Counted from the first letter of the stretch, positions 17,738 to 26,721 are shown. The stretch: DNA of 44,548 bases from Silvanigrellales bacterium (GCA_020247005.1 JADCJN010000176.1:1-44548); one strand, 5' to 3'. Program-made: numbers and translations. Notes: generated by a model from the letters alone, not told the origin.

Positions 17738-18250
17738 TTAACGTTGCGCTCTTGATGGGCGGTTGGCCCCGCCCAAGAGGCGAAAGCTCTTCAGAGTGAT
17801 GCCGGTTTCAAGGCCATGTGTGCCAAGTGCAAGAGAGCATTCATGAAACGAGGGCGCCCCCACGCGCACGACGGGGTTGCCGGTGAAGCCAAAATCTTCA
17901 TTGGGGATGCCAAAAAGCCCTGTGTTTAGCTTTCCATCGCCATTCGCATCGTGAAACACGGCCGCCGCAATGCGCCCCACAGGAAGGTGATTCAAGGCAA
18001 TGGAGAGGGAGCCATCGGTGCCGACTCCCGAAGCTTCGACACAGAGGGAACGCAAGGCGTTCTTGCTTTCGCCAGGAAAACCCTGCTCCGAATTGAAGAG
18101 GGCAACGCACACTTGCCCCTCGGCCTTTGAAAGGCCTTGGACGTGAAGCGTAACGAGCCCCGCTTGGGCGTGGGCAAAAAGGGTTGAGGAAGGCACAAGC
18201 ACGCACGCAAGAAGCGCGCACGCAAGAAGGACGCGAGCAACGGTGTTCAT
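17738..18250 (-). CDS. DUF2141-family secreted protein
   Basis: The 170-residue product has a signal peptide (MNTVARVLLACALLACVLVPSSTLFAHA) and then a compact beta-rich domain. It contains GQVCVALFNSEQGFPG, AAAVFHDANGDGKLNTGLFGIPNEDFGF and VGAPSFHECSLAL. The DxNGDGKLxTxxFGxPxExYGFxxN string is the hallmark of DUF2141, a small periplasmic or outer-membrane-associated family of unknown function. The DANGDGKLNTG loop looks able to bind Ca2+. MNTV lacks a clear ribosome site; a start at 18292 (14 more residues) has GGAAAG upstream and cannot be excluded. It lies downstream of dksA-like and upstream of the Ig-like lipoprotein on the same strand. Confidence 0.85.
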   Translation of the reverse strand: MNTVARVLLACALLACVLVPSSTLFAHAQAGLVTLHVQGLSKAEGQVCVALFNSEQGFPGESKNALRSLCVEASGVGTDGSLSIALNHLPVGRIAAAVFHDANGDGKLNTGLFGIPNEDFGFTGNPVVRVGAPSFHECSLALGTHGLETGITLKSFRLLGGANRPSRAQR

Positions 18251-18329
18251 GGGAACGCGTGGCAAAGAAGCCTGAGGGGCGCAAAGGAGCATTTTGGAAG
18301 CTTTCCGAGCCAGGAAAAAAGTCAGGCTT

Positions 18330-18725
18330 TCAGCCGCGGCGGCCCTTCTCGAGCTCTTCTTGATACCGAAGGGAATAGGGCACCCAGGGCTGCACTTCCA
18401 GACGACGGAAGCCAATAGGCTCGCCTGTGCCTTCACAAATGCCGTACTCGCCCAAGCCGTCGTCAATTTTCTTGAGAGCCTTTTCCACAAGAAAAAGCTT
18501 GTTGCGCTCGTGTTCGGCGAGCTTCATTCCCACGTCTTGGGCCGTTTCAACCGAGGCCAAGTCGGCTTCGTCAGCGAGGTCGTCGCGGCTGATTTCGTAC
18601 ATGCCCTCGGCCTTGCGTTCACGCGCCTTCAGCAGGAGTTCGTCGCGAATGCTCGCGAGGCGCTCCTTGAGCTTCTGCATTTCCTCGGGCGTCAGCTCTT
18701 GTAGTTCTTTCGATTGCTTGGCCAT
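18330..18725 (-). CDS. DksA/TraR-family RNA polymerase-binding protein with degenerate zinc site
   Basis: The 131-residue protein has a long helical hairpin with the acidic tip ADEADLAS (fits D-x-x-D-x-A, the part that enters the polymerase secondary channel), then a C-terminal zinc-finger region. Aligned to the canonical Cys4 (C-x2-C...C-x2-C), it reads YGICEGTGEPIGFRRLEVQPWVPYSLRY. Only the first Cys remains; the other three positions are Thr, Ser and Tyr, so zinc is probably not bound. Similar low-Cys DksA variants are known in many bacteria. A good AGGAGA lies eight bases before the ATG. It probably adjusts transcription with (p)ppGpp; sitting between a TPR cluster and a secreted protein, it could be part of either unit. 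Confidence 0.88.
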   Translation of the reverse strand: MAKQSKELQELTPEEMQKLKERLASIRDELLLKARERKAEGMYEISRDDLADEADLASVETAQDVGMKLAEHERNKLFLVEKALKKIDDGLGEYGICEGTGEPIGFRRLEVQPWVPYSLRYQEELEKGRRG

Positions 18726-18827
18726 GGGGCACTCTCCTGCGGCGTCAAGACGGAACGGAACAACCGTCCTCCGATAGGGACGGGAATATGCCTGACACTC
18801 ATGGCTTTGTAAACCGCAGTGAGGGAT

Positions 18828-19178
18828 TCAGGGGCTCGCGGGAACCGCAATGAGAGCCTCGTAGGCGCTTCCCTGCATCTGAGGACGGAAGTTCCTGCGC
18901 AGCTCAATGATGTTTTTGAACTTGCCGGAGCTGCGCGCCTGAAGCAAAAAACCGTCGGGTGCCTTCGCGCGGCCTTCGATGTTGGCGTCGTCGAAGTCGA
19001 TGACTGTGACCTTGCGCCCCTTGGCATCCGTTATAGTGCCCTGCTTCGATTTGGGGTCGGTGGGCGACTGAGCAAAGGCAAGGCTCGGTGCGCCGGATGC
19101 CGCAAAGGCCAAGACCGCTAGGAAGGCCAGCAACACAGGTCGTGTCTTTTCAGGTCGTCTGATCTCAGTGCGTTTCAC
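18828..19178 (-). CDS. Small secreted protein at the end of the TPR cluster
   Basis: The 116-residue product has a signal peptide with an AFA cleavage site (before QSPTD) and a mature part of about 80 residues. It contains the motif VTVIDFDDANIEGRAKAPDG, then FKNIIELRRNFRPQMQGSAYE. The DFDD-x-IEG...PDG...R-x-NF pattern reminds me of short segments in envelope proteins of myxobacteria, but I cannot name the family. The start is GTG (19176-19178), overlapping the stop of the TPR lipoprotein by 4 bases, so it is translationally coupled to it. That placement suggests it is a small periplasmic part of the same machine. Confidence 0.65.
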   Translation of the reverse strand: MKRTEIRRPEKTRPVLLAFLAVLAFAASGAPSLAFAQSPTDPKSKQGTITDAKGRKVTVIDFDDANIEGRAKAPDGFLLQARSSGKFKNIIELRRNFRPQMQGSAYEALIAVPASP

Positions 19179-20311
19179 TTGATGGCGTCCTCCAGCGATT
19201 GGGCGTCGTCTGTGTTGACGTCGATGCTGCCTTTCTTGGGCGCGTCTTCTGCGGCCTTCGCCCCCTGCTGCGCTGCATTGCTTTCGGGAGCCTCGGTGTT
19301 CGCTGTGAGTTGAGCGTCGCGGCGTGTTTGAGCGTCGTCTTCTTGCCCCTGCTGCTGCGCACCTTGTGCGCGCGTTGCGGCAAGCTCTCGGAGCTGTTGG
19401 TCGGACATGGGCCCTTGGCGCTTGGCCATAAGGACCTTGAGCTCTTCGCGCTGCGCTATAAACTTTTCGGTGCTTCGTCTATCGCCTTTGGCTGTCGCAA
19501 GGTAACGTTCCGTGTAGTCCATCGCGGCTGCGAAGTTCTGGAATTTTTCTTTCTCGAGCACTGCGAGGTTGTAAAGCACGAGCGAGCTTTTAGGGCTTCT
19601 TTGAAGAAGTTGCACAAGGAGTTGTTTCGCTGGCTCCGCCTGCCCCTGTGCCGACATCACGAGCGCTTTGCCTATGAGTGCGTCTGGGTTCTGAGGTTGC
19701 AGTGCGAGGGCTTTTTCAAACGCGGCACCTGCGAGCTGAACATTCCGGTTGTGGTAGTAGAGCGTCCCAAGATTCATGTGCGCCGACACATGCGTTGGAT
19801 TTATTTCAAGCGCTTTTTTCCAGGCTTGCCTTGCCGCAAGAGAATCGCCAACCAGGAATTCTGCGAGCCCCTTCAGGCACTGGAGGTCGGCGTCGCGTGG
19901 TTGCACTGCTATGGCGTTTTCTGCCATGAGGATGGCTTCTTCTGGGCGATTTTGCGCCAGCGAGACCTTAATCAGAGTTTTCATCGCATCGGTGTTCTTG
20001 AGGTCGCGTTTCAACAAGGCACGCGCTTCCAGGGCAGCTTGACCGGGATTGCCCGACAGAAGCGAAAGCTCTGCGATGGAGTTCATGAGCTGGAGCGAAA
20101 GCTCCTTTCGGGCCTTGAGCTCCTGCCTTGCCGTCTTGGCTTCCGAGGCGAGGTCGACCGCGAGGAGGCTTTTGCTGTCGCGCGAGAGTTGCAGAGTCGC
20201 GCCTTTTCCGTCGTCGCTCACTTCAACAACACGTTCGACCTTCGTCGTTTGGCATGCGGTCGCAGCGAGCGAGAGGCCGGCAATGAGCAGTTTGAAATAT
20301 GGAATCGTCAT
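19175..20311 (-). CDS. TPR-repeat lipoprotein (GltE/AglT-like)
   Basis: The 378-residue product has a signal peptide ending in the lipobox LAATAC (Cys about 20). A helical repeat region follows with at least four tetratricopeptide units (for example PEEAILMAENAIAVQPRDAD, AARQAWKKALEINPTHVSAH and AGAAFEKALALQPQNPDALI). The tail after residue 320 is Gln/Ala/Asp-rich and probably disordered. In Myxococcus xanthus, GltE (AglT) is a TPR lipoprotein of the gliding complex; the same gene order here supports that comparison without proving it. TTTAGAGGA precedes the ATG by eight bases. It lies 38 bases after the 1187-residue TPR gene. Confidence 0.85.
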   Translation of the reverse strand: MTIPYFKLLIAGLSLAATACQTTKVERVVEVSDDGKGATLQLSRDSKSLLAVDLASEAKTARQELKARKELSLQLMNSIAELSLLSGNPGQAALEARALLKRDLKNTDAMKTLIKVSLAQNRPEEAILMAENAIAVQPRDADLQCLKGLAEFLVGDSLAARQAWKKALEINPTHVSAHMNLGTLYYHNRNVQLAGAAFEKALALQPQNPDALIGKALVMSAQGQAEPAKQLLVQLLQRSPKSSLVLYNLAVLEKEKFQNFAAAMDYTERYLATAKGDRRSTEKFIAQREELKVLMAKRQGPMSDQQLRELAATRAQGAQQQGQEDDAQTRRDAQLTANTEAPESNAAQQGAKAAEDAPKKGSIDVNTDDAQSLEDAIK

Positions 20312-20349
20312 GATGGCATTCCTCTAAAATTGAATGTCGCGTTGTTCTT

Positions 20350-23300
20350 TTATTCTTTGAACATGGGCTTTGTTTCGCGAGTCATCACGACGTCGCTCGA
20401 GTAGTAAGAAGGAGCCGGCATGTCTTCCACGATTTTCGTGAACTCCGAAGGACGGAGCACGGCGAGTTTTTCATGGAGCTTGCGTGTATAGGGCGTCATC
20501 GCTTCGGTTTCTGTCGCACGCTCCCATGCCTTCACGTACAAATTCGCAGCCTCTTCCTGCAGAGGAAGCGCAATGCGTTCCAGCGTCCCGCGGAACTGTT
20601 CGACTTCGCCGGCAGCAGCACCGGCTGGGGTGGGTGCTTTCAGCAGCATGTTCGCCAAGAACTCCTGCATTTCTGCCACTCGGTAGAGCGCGCCAATGCC
20701 ACTTTCGGCATTGCCGAGTTTTGCAACCGACAAGTACTTTTGGGCGAGGCCTTGAACGTCGTCGCGCACTTTCGTGAATTGCTCGGTGAGCTTCAACGAG
20801 TCTGTGATCTGGCGCTTGTAGATTTCAGTCACCTGTTCATCGAGAAGAGCGAGCTGGGTTTCGCCAAGGAGCCGAGCCCCTTCCATCGACTGTGCGTCTT
20901 TTGACTTGTCGCTTAAGCTCGCAGCGTGAGTGACTCCTACGGTGATGTACTTTTGAGCTGTGGGCTTGTCTTTCGACTTGAGCGCCTCTGACGCCGCGAG
21001 CCCGAACAGAAGGACAGAGCGCGACGACTTGCCGCCGCGAGCGAGTGTCTCGCCACCTTGCGCCAGTGTTTTGTGCGCGGTGACGCTGTCACCAAGTTTC
21101 GCATACGCGATTCCAACCTGCGCGTAGGCTTGGTGAACGTCTTTGTGCGCCGAATAGGTTTGAATGAACGCATTGCCATTGCGCACAGCCTTGTCGAAGT
21201 CTCCAATGGCGTTGCGTTGCACTGTGGCACGCAACAGGGATTCCGGTGCGGCCTCGAGTTTTGGGTTCTCGGTAGCAAGCTGTTCGTAGCTTTGCGCGCT
21301 TTCCGCAAATTGGCCAAGAGCATCGAAGGAATTCGCAATGAGGAAGAGCACATTGGGGGAAAGTTCACTCTTTGGGTATTGGGCAATGAGGGTTTGAAGG
21401 TGATTGATGGCTTCGTCCATCTTGCCCAAACGGAATTTGTTGTTCGCGGCGTTAAAGAGTGCTTTGGGCGCTTCGGCATCGCCCTGGAACTCTTTGTGGT
21501 AGGCCAGGAAAAGGCTGGCCGCGTCGGCACGCTTCTCTTGTTTCTCTAGGGCAAGAGCGTGCTGGAACACGGAGGCCTTCAAGACTTCGACGAGTTCTTC
21601 ACCCAGTTTCGATTCTTTTACGCCTGGAAGGCCCAGAAACTTGCGAGACTCGAAAATGGCGCCAGGCCAGTCTTGGGAGTCGACGGGAACCTTCACCACA
21701 AGGCGAGCACCGTCGAAGGCCTCTTTCGATTTGGGATGTGCCTTGGTGATGGCAGTCCAGCGCGTGTTCGCAGACTTATAGTCGCCAAACGCGTACACCA
21801 CTCCGGCGGCCCGATGGGCCAGACTCAAGGTGTCCGTTTCCGTGGGATACAGGCGCGCATAAGCGTCGAGCGACTTCACCAAACGCGCGTGCAGGGGAGT
21901 GAGAGGAATGGCACTGGGCGCCCTGCCCGCTTCGGGCAATTTCGGAGCCTGAGACTTCGAGAGCACAGTGTCGATGGCGACGATGGAATTCAGAAGGGCA
22001 TCGCGCGTGACCTTGCCTTTGAGGCTGTGTTTTTCGTCGAGGGCAACGGCCTTCATGTATTCGTCGGAGGCCTCGAGCATCTTGCCCTTGTGGACGTAAA
22101 TTTCGGCACGGTAGAAATGCGCGATGTAAGATTCGGGTTGCTCCCCATTTCGGGCAAGGTAGATGTCGTAGCATGCGAGCGCGTCATCGTAGGCCTGTTC
22201 GCGTTTGGTCTTTTGTGCATCCTGGTGGAAGCGTTGGGCCCAAGTGCTTGTTTCTTTGCCGAGCAGCGAAGTTCGGGCCTTCATGGCGTCGGGATTTTTT
22301 CCGTTCTTTTTCATCCACGCGCCGTCGTCGGCAAGCAGAGTCGTAGCATTTTGCAACGTTCGGATGAGGTTCGGACGTTGGTTCTGGCGCTCGTAGAGGT
22401 CAGCAAGCTTGCCATGGTAGGTGGGCAAGCGCTCAGACAGGGGCGCTTCACGAACAAGGCGTTGATAAATGTTGGCTGACTCGGCGTACTTGCCCGCTTC
22501 GCTGTTCTGCCAAGCCAGGCGTTCCAGGAGCGTAAAGTAAAGGTCTTGCTCTCCAAGAGACTCGAAATAACGTTGCGCAGCGGTGACGTCGCCAATTTCG
22601 GCGAAGACCAGAACCATGTCTTTCAGAGCTTCCTTGCGGAGCGCTTTCACGTGTTTGTCGGCACCGGCGGTGTCAGACAGCTTCACCACAAGCTTGAAGG
22701 CGGCGAGACTCTTGACAAGGTTTCCTTGGGGTTCTTTGGAAGCGCCCGGAATGTTGAAATACGTCCAACCCAGCTTGTACACCGCGTAAGGGTACGCCCT
22801 GGTTCCTTTGTAGTTGAGCACCTTCTGGTAGTTTTCCTGCGCTTTCGACCAAGAGAGCTTCGAAAAATGCCATTCGGCGAGAGCGAGATAAGAGTCTGGA
22901 ACGAATTCCGATTTGGGATAGTTCTTCACAAGCTTTTCGAAATAGAGCGAAGCGCTGTCGCTGTTCATTTGCGAAAGCATGAACCCCAGTGTGAAGAGGG
23001 CTTCTGGAGCGCGCGCATGGTTGGGGAATGATGTTGTTACCGTGCGGAGCGCGGCAATGGCCGAAAGCATTTGCGCAGTAGAACGGTCCGTTTTGAACGT
23101 TGGCTCCGAACCCTTGCGCGTGAGTTTCCACTTGTCGTGGGACTCATTGAATTCTTTGATCTCGAGTTCAAGCAGATAGGCGTGGCGCTCTACTAGGATT
23201 TCCGCCAGACGCATATGAAGGTCGACTTTTTGATCGTTTGACGGACTCGTCTGAAGGATCTTGCGGATGCTATCAGCCGTTTCCGCACGGAGCTTTTCGG

Positions 23301-23913
23301 CCTTTGCCTGCCTTGCGAGTTGCTCGGTGGAAGCGGCACCCAGCTGAACGTGTTCCTGTTTGAACGAGCCCTCTTTGTTTCCTGCGGCAGGCTCCGTGTT
23401 TGCCTTTGCGGAACCGGGGGCCTCGCTGCCGGCCTCCGAAGCTCTGAAGTACGCAGCGAAGTCAGCGATGCCTGGTGCATTCACGCGCCCGCCTGCAAGA
23501 TTCTCGGCACGGAACACGCCAAGCGACAAGACAGGCGCGCTTTTCTTCATGTCTTCCAGGGCGGAACGAGGGGTCGGCTCCACGGCCGTTTGGGGCCTTG
23601 CTGCAGAGGCTTTGCCGCCGACCAGCGCCTCTGCCTTCGCGTCTCCAAGTCCCTTCGCAAGCGATGCACTGCCGGCGCCTCCTCCAAGACTTTGGCCCTG
23701 CCCCGGCTTTGCCAGGGCGACAGGGGCTTTCGAGGCACTGGAAACACGCGAGTTGGGGTCGTCTTTCGGTGCCTTCGAGGAAGCTTCGGTGGGAGCGGCT
23801 TGTGCGCCGTCTTTCGATTTCTTCTTTTTCGCCAGCGCATCGGGAGCGACACCGAGGCTCACCACAGCGAACACGCCCACCCAAGCCACGAAACCCGCTC
23901 TCATCCCCTTCAT
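20350..23913 (-). CDS. Very large periplasmic TPR protein (GltD/AgnA-like)
   Basis: The 1187-residue product has a signal peptide (hydrophobic FVAWVGVFAVVSLGVAP, cleavage after DALA). A low-complexity Lys/Ala/Ser segment (28-110) follows. From about residue 210 to the end it is an almost continuous helical-repeat rod of Sel1/TPR type, with units such as APEALFTLGFMLSQMNSDSA, FVPDSYLALAEWHFSKLSW and SPNVLFLIANSFDALGQFAE. Size and layout match the large gliding protein GltD (AgnA) of Myxococcus, and relatives occur in Bdellovibrio. That is inference from architecture. ATTAGAGGA lies just upstream of the ATG. It is probably a periplasmic scaffold linking inner and outer membrane parts of the cluster. 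Confidence 0.85.
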   Translation of the reverse strand: MKGMRAGFVAWVGVFAVVSLGVAPDALAKKKKSKDGAQAAPTEASSKAPKDDPNSRVSSASKAPVALAKPGQGQSLGGGAGSASLAKGLGDAKAEALVGGKASAARPQTAVEPTPRSALEDMKKSAPVLSLGVFRAENLAGGRVNAPGIADFAAYFRASEAGSEAPGSAKANTEPAAGNKEGSFKQEHVQLGAASTEQLARQAKAEKLRAETADSIRKILQTSPSNDQKVDLHMRLAEILVERHAYLLELEIKEFNESHDKWKLTRKGSEPTFKTDRSTAQMLSAIAALRTVTTSFPNHARAPEALFTLGFMLSQMNSDSASLYFEKLVKNYPKSEFVPDSYLALAEWHFSKLSWSKAQENYQKVLNYKGTRAYPYAVYKLGWTYFNIPGASKEPQGNLVKSLAAFKLVVKLSDTAGADKHVKALRKEALKDMVLVFAEIGDVTAAQRYFESLGEQDLYFTLLERLAWQNSEAGKYAESANIYQRLVREAPLSERLPTYHGKLADLYERQNQRPNLIRTLQNATTLLADDGAWMKKNGKNPDAMKARTSLLGKETSTWAQRFHQDAQKTKREQAYDDALACYDIYLARNGEQPESYIAHFYRAEIYVHKGKMLEASDEYMKAVALDEKHSLKGKVTRDALLNSIVAIDTVLSKSQAPKLPEAGRAPSAIPLTPLHARLVKSLDAYARLYPTETDTLSLAHRAAGVVYAFGDYKSANTRWTAITKAHPKSKEAFDGARLVVKVPVDSQDWPGAIFESRKFLGLPGVKESKLGEELVEVLKASVFQHALALEKQEKRADAASLFLAYHKEFQGDAEAPKALFNAANNKFRLGKMDEAINHLQTLIAQYPKSELSPNVLFLIANSFDALGQFAESAQSYEQLATENPKLEAAPESLLRATVQRNAIGDFDKAVRNGNAFIQTYSAHKDVHQAYAQVGIAYAKLGDSVTAHKTLAQGGETLARGGKSSRSVLLFGLAASEALKSKDKPTAQKYITVGVTHAASLSDKSKDAQSMEGARLLGETQLALLDEQVTEIYKRQITDSLKLTEQFTKVRDDVQGLAQKYLSVAKLGNAESGIGALYRVAEMQEFLANMLLKAPTPAGAAAGEVEQFRGTLERIALPLQEEAANLYVKAWERATETEAMTPYTRKLHEKLAVLRPSEFTKIVEDMPAPSYYSSDVVMTRETKPMFKE

Positions 23914-23969
23914 GCGATTTCTCCTCTAATGGATCGCATCGATCTTTTTAAAAACGGAAAAACGGAACT

Positions 23970-25721
23970 TTAAGGCCCTTGCGAACTTGAACCGCTCCCC
24001 TCTGTGCCTGGCCCGCATTGTGAGGCCGACTGAAAAACGTAGTGTCCGAGTTCGTCGAACCAGAATTCGTTCTTGTCCTGAGCCCATTTCTGTGTGTCGG
24101 CATTTCCGAAAGCTTCCTCAAATTGCTTTTCAACACCCGTGAATTCTTGGCCTTTCACAGACCTCTCTTTTCCAAGCAGGGCGTCTTTCTTCGCTGTCAA
24201 AATCTCTAGGTACAGCAACCGTGCTTGGGAAAGAGACTTTTCGAAGTCGGCATCGATGGCGCCCAGAAAGGCCTGGGTGCGGCGACCCAAAGCCAGCTTC
24301 AGCTCCCGTTCCAGTGCCGTAACAGACTTCAAAACCCGGTCGGCACCTTGACGTTTCGCAATTGTCTTAGTCATTTTTATGCGAGCATTCGTCGTAGAAA
24401 CTAAAGCGATATGAGCATCCTTTGGAGCATCCTTTTCTAGGAGCGCCGCGAGCGTTTTTGGTCCAAGTCCGATGTTGCGCGCCGACACCCCCGCAAGGGC
24501 GTCGTCGTAGAGTTTAGCGTAACGTTGCAGAACATCGGCTTCTGGCAAGGCACTCCATGAGCTCACACGCTTGCGGAGTTCATCGCCTTCATTCTTCGTG
24601 TGGGCCACGAATTTTGCGAGGCCAATGCGTGCCGACTCGAAGTCGCACATCCAGTAATGAAGAACGGCTCCCAAGAAGTAGGCATCAGGATTGAAGCGGT
24701 TCGAGAAGAAGGGGCTCACCGCTGCATACTGCGCTCCCAGCGCCCGGTTTGGAAAACCCGCCAAGAAAAACGCCCACCCCTGTTCGGAAAGGGATTCGTG
24801 GAAAAAGGGGCTGTCTTGCATGAGCGTTCGATAGTAAGCGAGCGCCTCGAGAAACTCTCCTTGTTCGTATGCAAGGCGAGCGAGATTCAACACGCCAAGC
24901 TCCCGAAGTCGACTCACCGACGAGTTCGGCAACGGGGACGCCGACTCTGCGCTGCTTTTGTCCATGGCGACGACAATTTGGAACGCTTGCTTGGCTTCGT
25001 CCCATTTCGATGATTCGACATGAATAAGGGCTTCAAGATACTTTGCGCGTCGGTACTCGGAACGGTCGACGGCGACCTTGCCGAAAGCCAGGAGCGCTTC
25101 TCGGTACTTTTTCATTTGGTAAAGACCAAGCCCTTCGTAAAAATGGAACGCCGTGTCTTCGGCATTCTCCAACGCGGAACCTGCAAGGGCAAGTGCCGCC
25201 TGCACGCGCGCGGTGTCGTCGAGAAGGCTCCCTTCGTCGAAAGCTTTTGCAAACACCGACCAAAATGCAGGCGCTTCTTTGGAATCGGCCAAGCCGGGCC
25301 ACTGTTTTCGCGCGTGCGTAAGAAAGGGAGCCGCGGCGAGTTTCGTGGAAGACTCTTGCGCGTGAAGCACTGCGAGTGCTGCGAACAAAACGCCCTCTTC
25401 GGCGGCCGCAAAGTTCGTTTTGTTCAATTGCGCGTGTATTTTTTCGCCCAAACGAACCCTATTGGTTGCGTCTTTGAGTCCAAAAGCCTTCTTGAGAACC
25501 GCCTCGGCAATTTCCTTCGTCGGCCGGACTTTCGAGCTTTTGGGCATGGCGCCAGGACTCTTTTCGTCGTCGTCTGAGTCGAGATCGTTGACTTGAGGAG
25601 TGGGCTGTTTGGAAACCGACTTTCCCTGCGCGAATGCGACAGAGGATCCTTGTTCCGAAAAGCAGCCTGCGCATACAAGACTGAGGGCGGTGATGCAAAG
25701 AAGCTTGGGAAGAGTTTTCAC
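23970..25721 (-). CDS. TPR lipoprotein (GltC-like)
   Basis: The product is 583 residues from a GTG start (VKTLPKLLCITALSLVCAGC), with the Cys of the lipobox at about residue 20. A short Ser/Asp-rich segment (SKQPTPQVNDLDSDDDEKSP) follows, then TPR-like helical pairs between about 60 and 420 (EDTAFHFYEGLGLYQMKKYREALLAFGKVA is the clearest). The C-terminal part is coiled-coil-like. AAAAGGGG lies eight bases before the GTG, and the preceding barrel gene ends 13 bases upstream. A much longer open frame (to 26012) overlaps the barrel gene and looks like a read-through of non-coding codons. Its position between a barrel and the 1187-residue protein parallels gltC in the Glt locus; this is a suggestion. 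Confidence 0.82.
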   Translation of the reverse strand: MKTLPKLLCITALSLVCAGCFSEQGSSVAFAQGKSVSKQPTPQVNDLDSDDDEKSPGAMPKSSKVRPTKEIAEAVLKKAFGLKDATNRVRLGEKIHAQLNKTNFAAAEEGVLFAALAVLHAQESSTKLAAAPFLTHARKQWPGLADSKEAPAFWSVFAKAFDEGSLLDDTARVQAALALAGSALENAEDTAFHFYEGLGLYQMKKYREALLAFGKVAVDRSEYRRAKYLEALIHVESSKWDEAKQAFQIVVAMDKSSAESASPLPNSSVSRLRELGVLNLARLAYEQGEFLEALAYYRTLMQDSPFFHESLSEQGWAFFLAGFPNRALGAQYAAVSPFFSNRFNPDAYFLGAVLHYWMCDFESARIGLAKFVAHTKNEGDELRKRVSSWSALPEADVLQRYAKLYDDALAGVSARNIGLGPKTLAALLEKDAPKDAHIALVSTTNARIKMTKTIAKRQGADRVLKSVTALERELKLALGRRTQAFLGAIDADFEKSLSQARLLYLEILTAKKDALLGKERSVKGQEFTGVEKQFEEAFGNADTQKWAQDKNEFWFDELGHYVFQSASQCGPGTEGSGSSSQGP

Positions 25722-25734
25722 GTTCAAGCCCCTT

Positions 25735-26505
25735 TTAGTCGAGGAGGAACGCCGAGACGCCCAAAGAGACCGTCCATGCGTGCCGAATGTTCTTTTTGTC
25801 TTCTGTGCGTTTCGTCGTTCCCTCAATGACGGTGTTCTGCCGTATTTCTTGGAAAATGTGGTCGACGGCATCGATGCGGATGTTGAAGCTCTTTGCAAAA
25901 TAGAAGCGCTGGCCAAGCCCAAGGTGGCCAGACGCCCTGTTTCCTTGCGAAGTTCCAACGACGCCTGCACCCAAGTTCGCGTAGATGTCGGAGTAAAGGA
26001 TGTAGCCTTCAAGAAGATTTATCTTTCCATAGATGGGGGCAAACGTCATGGAAACCGAGTGCGAGGACTCAAGCCTGACGTAGGAAGGGTTCACCGTTTG
26101 GCAAACCGACTCCTCTTCCCCATTGGCTCCACAATAACGCAGGGAACGGAGAGCTTTGCGGTCGGCAGAGTCGGAGGCCAGAAACTTGCCGAAGGCGTAT
26201 TCCACACCCAGGGCTTCCGTCAGAAAAAGTCCCAGCCGCGAGCCCACCATCCACGTCTGGCTGTAGCTCTCGTTGAGCACCTGCCCGCCATGGATGCTCA
26301 CCTCGGGGCGCATTTTTTTCAGAAAGTAGCGATTCTGGAGAACCATAGGCGGTTTCGTCGCCAGGAAACCCTCGTCACTCTTTGAAGCAGAAGCCGAGGC
26401 TGTAGCATCTGCCTTCTTTTCCTGGGCGAAAGCTTGCGCCACCCCCACACTCGAAAGGCCAACAACGCTCAAGCACGTGAGTGCTCGTTTCAGAATGTTT
26501 AACAT
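25735..26505 (-). CDS. Outer-membrane beta-barrel protein, Glt-cluster type
   Basis: The 256-residue product has a signal peptide (MLNILKRALTCLSVVGLSSVGVAQAFA) and then a Ala/Ser/Lys-rich stretch. The rest is alternating beta-strand sequence with MRPEVSIHGGQVLNESYSQTW, LGLFLTEALGVEYAFG and FNIRIDAVDHIF, ending in a short hydrophobic strand (AWTVSLGVSAFLLD). The pattern fits the outer-membrane barrel family found in gliding clusters (GltA/GltB/GltH type) of myxobacteria. ATTAGAGGA lies nine bases before the ATG at 26505. It opens the minus-strand TPR gene set and is separated by 210 bases from the divergent CNNM gene, so the promoter of the cluster should be there. Confidence 0.78.
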   Translation of the reverse strand: MLNILKRALTCLSVVGLSSVGVAQAFAQEKKADATASASASKSDEGFLATKPPMVLQNRYFLKKMRPEVSIHGGQVLNESYSQTWMVGSRLGLFLTEALGVEYAFGKFLASDSADRKALRSLRYCGANGEEESVCQTVNPSYVRLESSHSVSMTFAPIYGKINLLEGYILYSDIYANLGAGVVGTSQGNRASGHLGLGQRFYFAKSFNIRIDAVDHIFQEIRQNTVIEGTTKRTEDKKNIRHAWTVSLGVSAFLLD

Positions 26506-26721
26506 GTGGAAAAGTCCTCTAATGAAAGTCCACATTCCCGCTCCTGTCATCGTATCTTTTGGAAAATTCTTGAGGAAAAAAATCCAGCGCCCTCTTTCCA
26601 AGAACTTGAAGTCTTACGAAATGTTCACGGCGCGTGACGTTTCCCACCTCTCAGGCCCCATGATGTTGACCGCAACTCACTCGTCGTCGTAAGGTTCTTG
26701 AATAATCCCGGGGAAATGGAG

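Noticed and set aside
23932-23944. GATCG-CAT-CGATC hairpin followed by TTTTT, looking like a terminator
   Set aside because: The stem has only 5 base pairs and points in the plus direction, whereas both flanking genes are on the minus strand.
25722-26012. A 97-residue N-terminal extension of the 583-residue TPR lipoprotein
   Set aside because: It runs through the coding part of the barrel gene, has no signal peptide of its own, and the lipoprotein leader begins at the GTG at 25721 with a good ribosome site.
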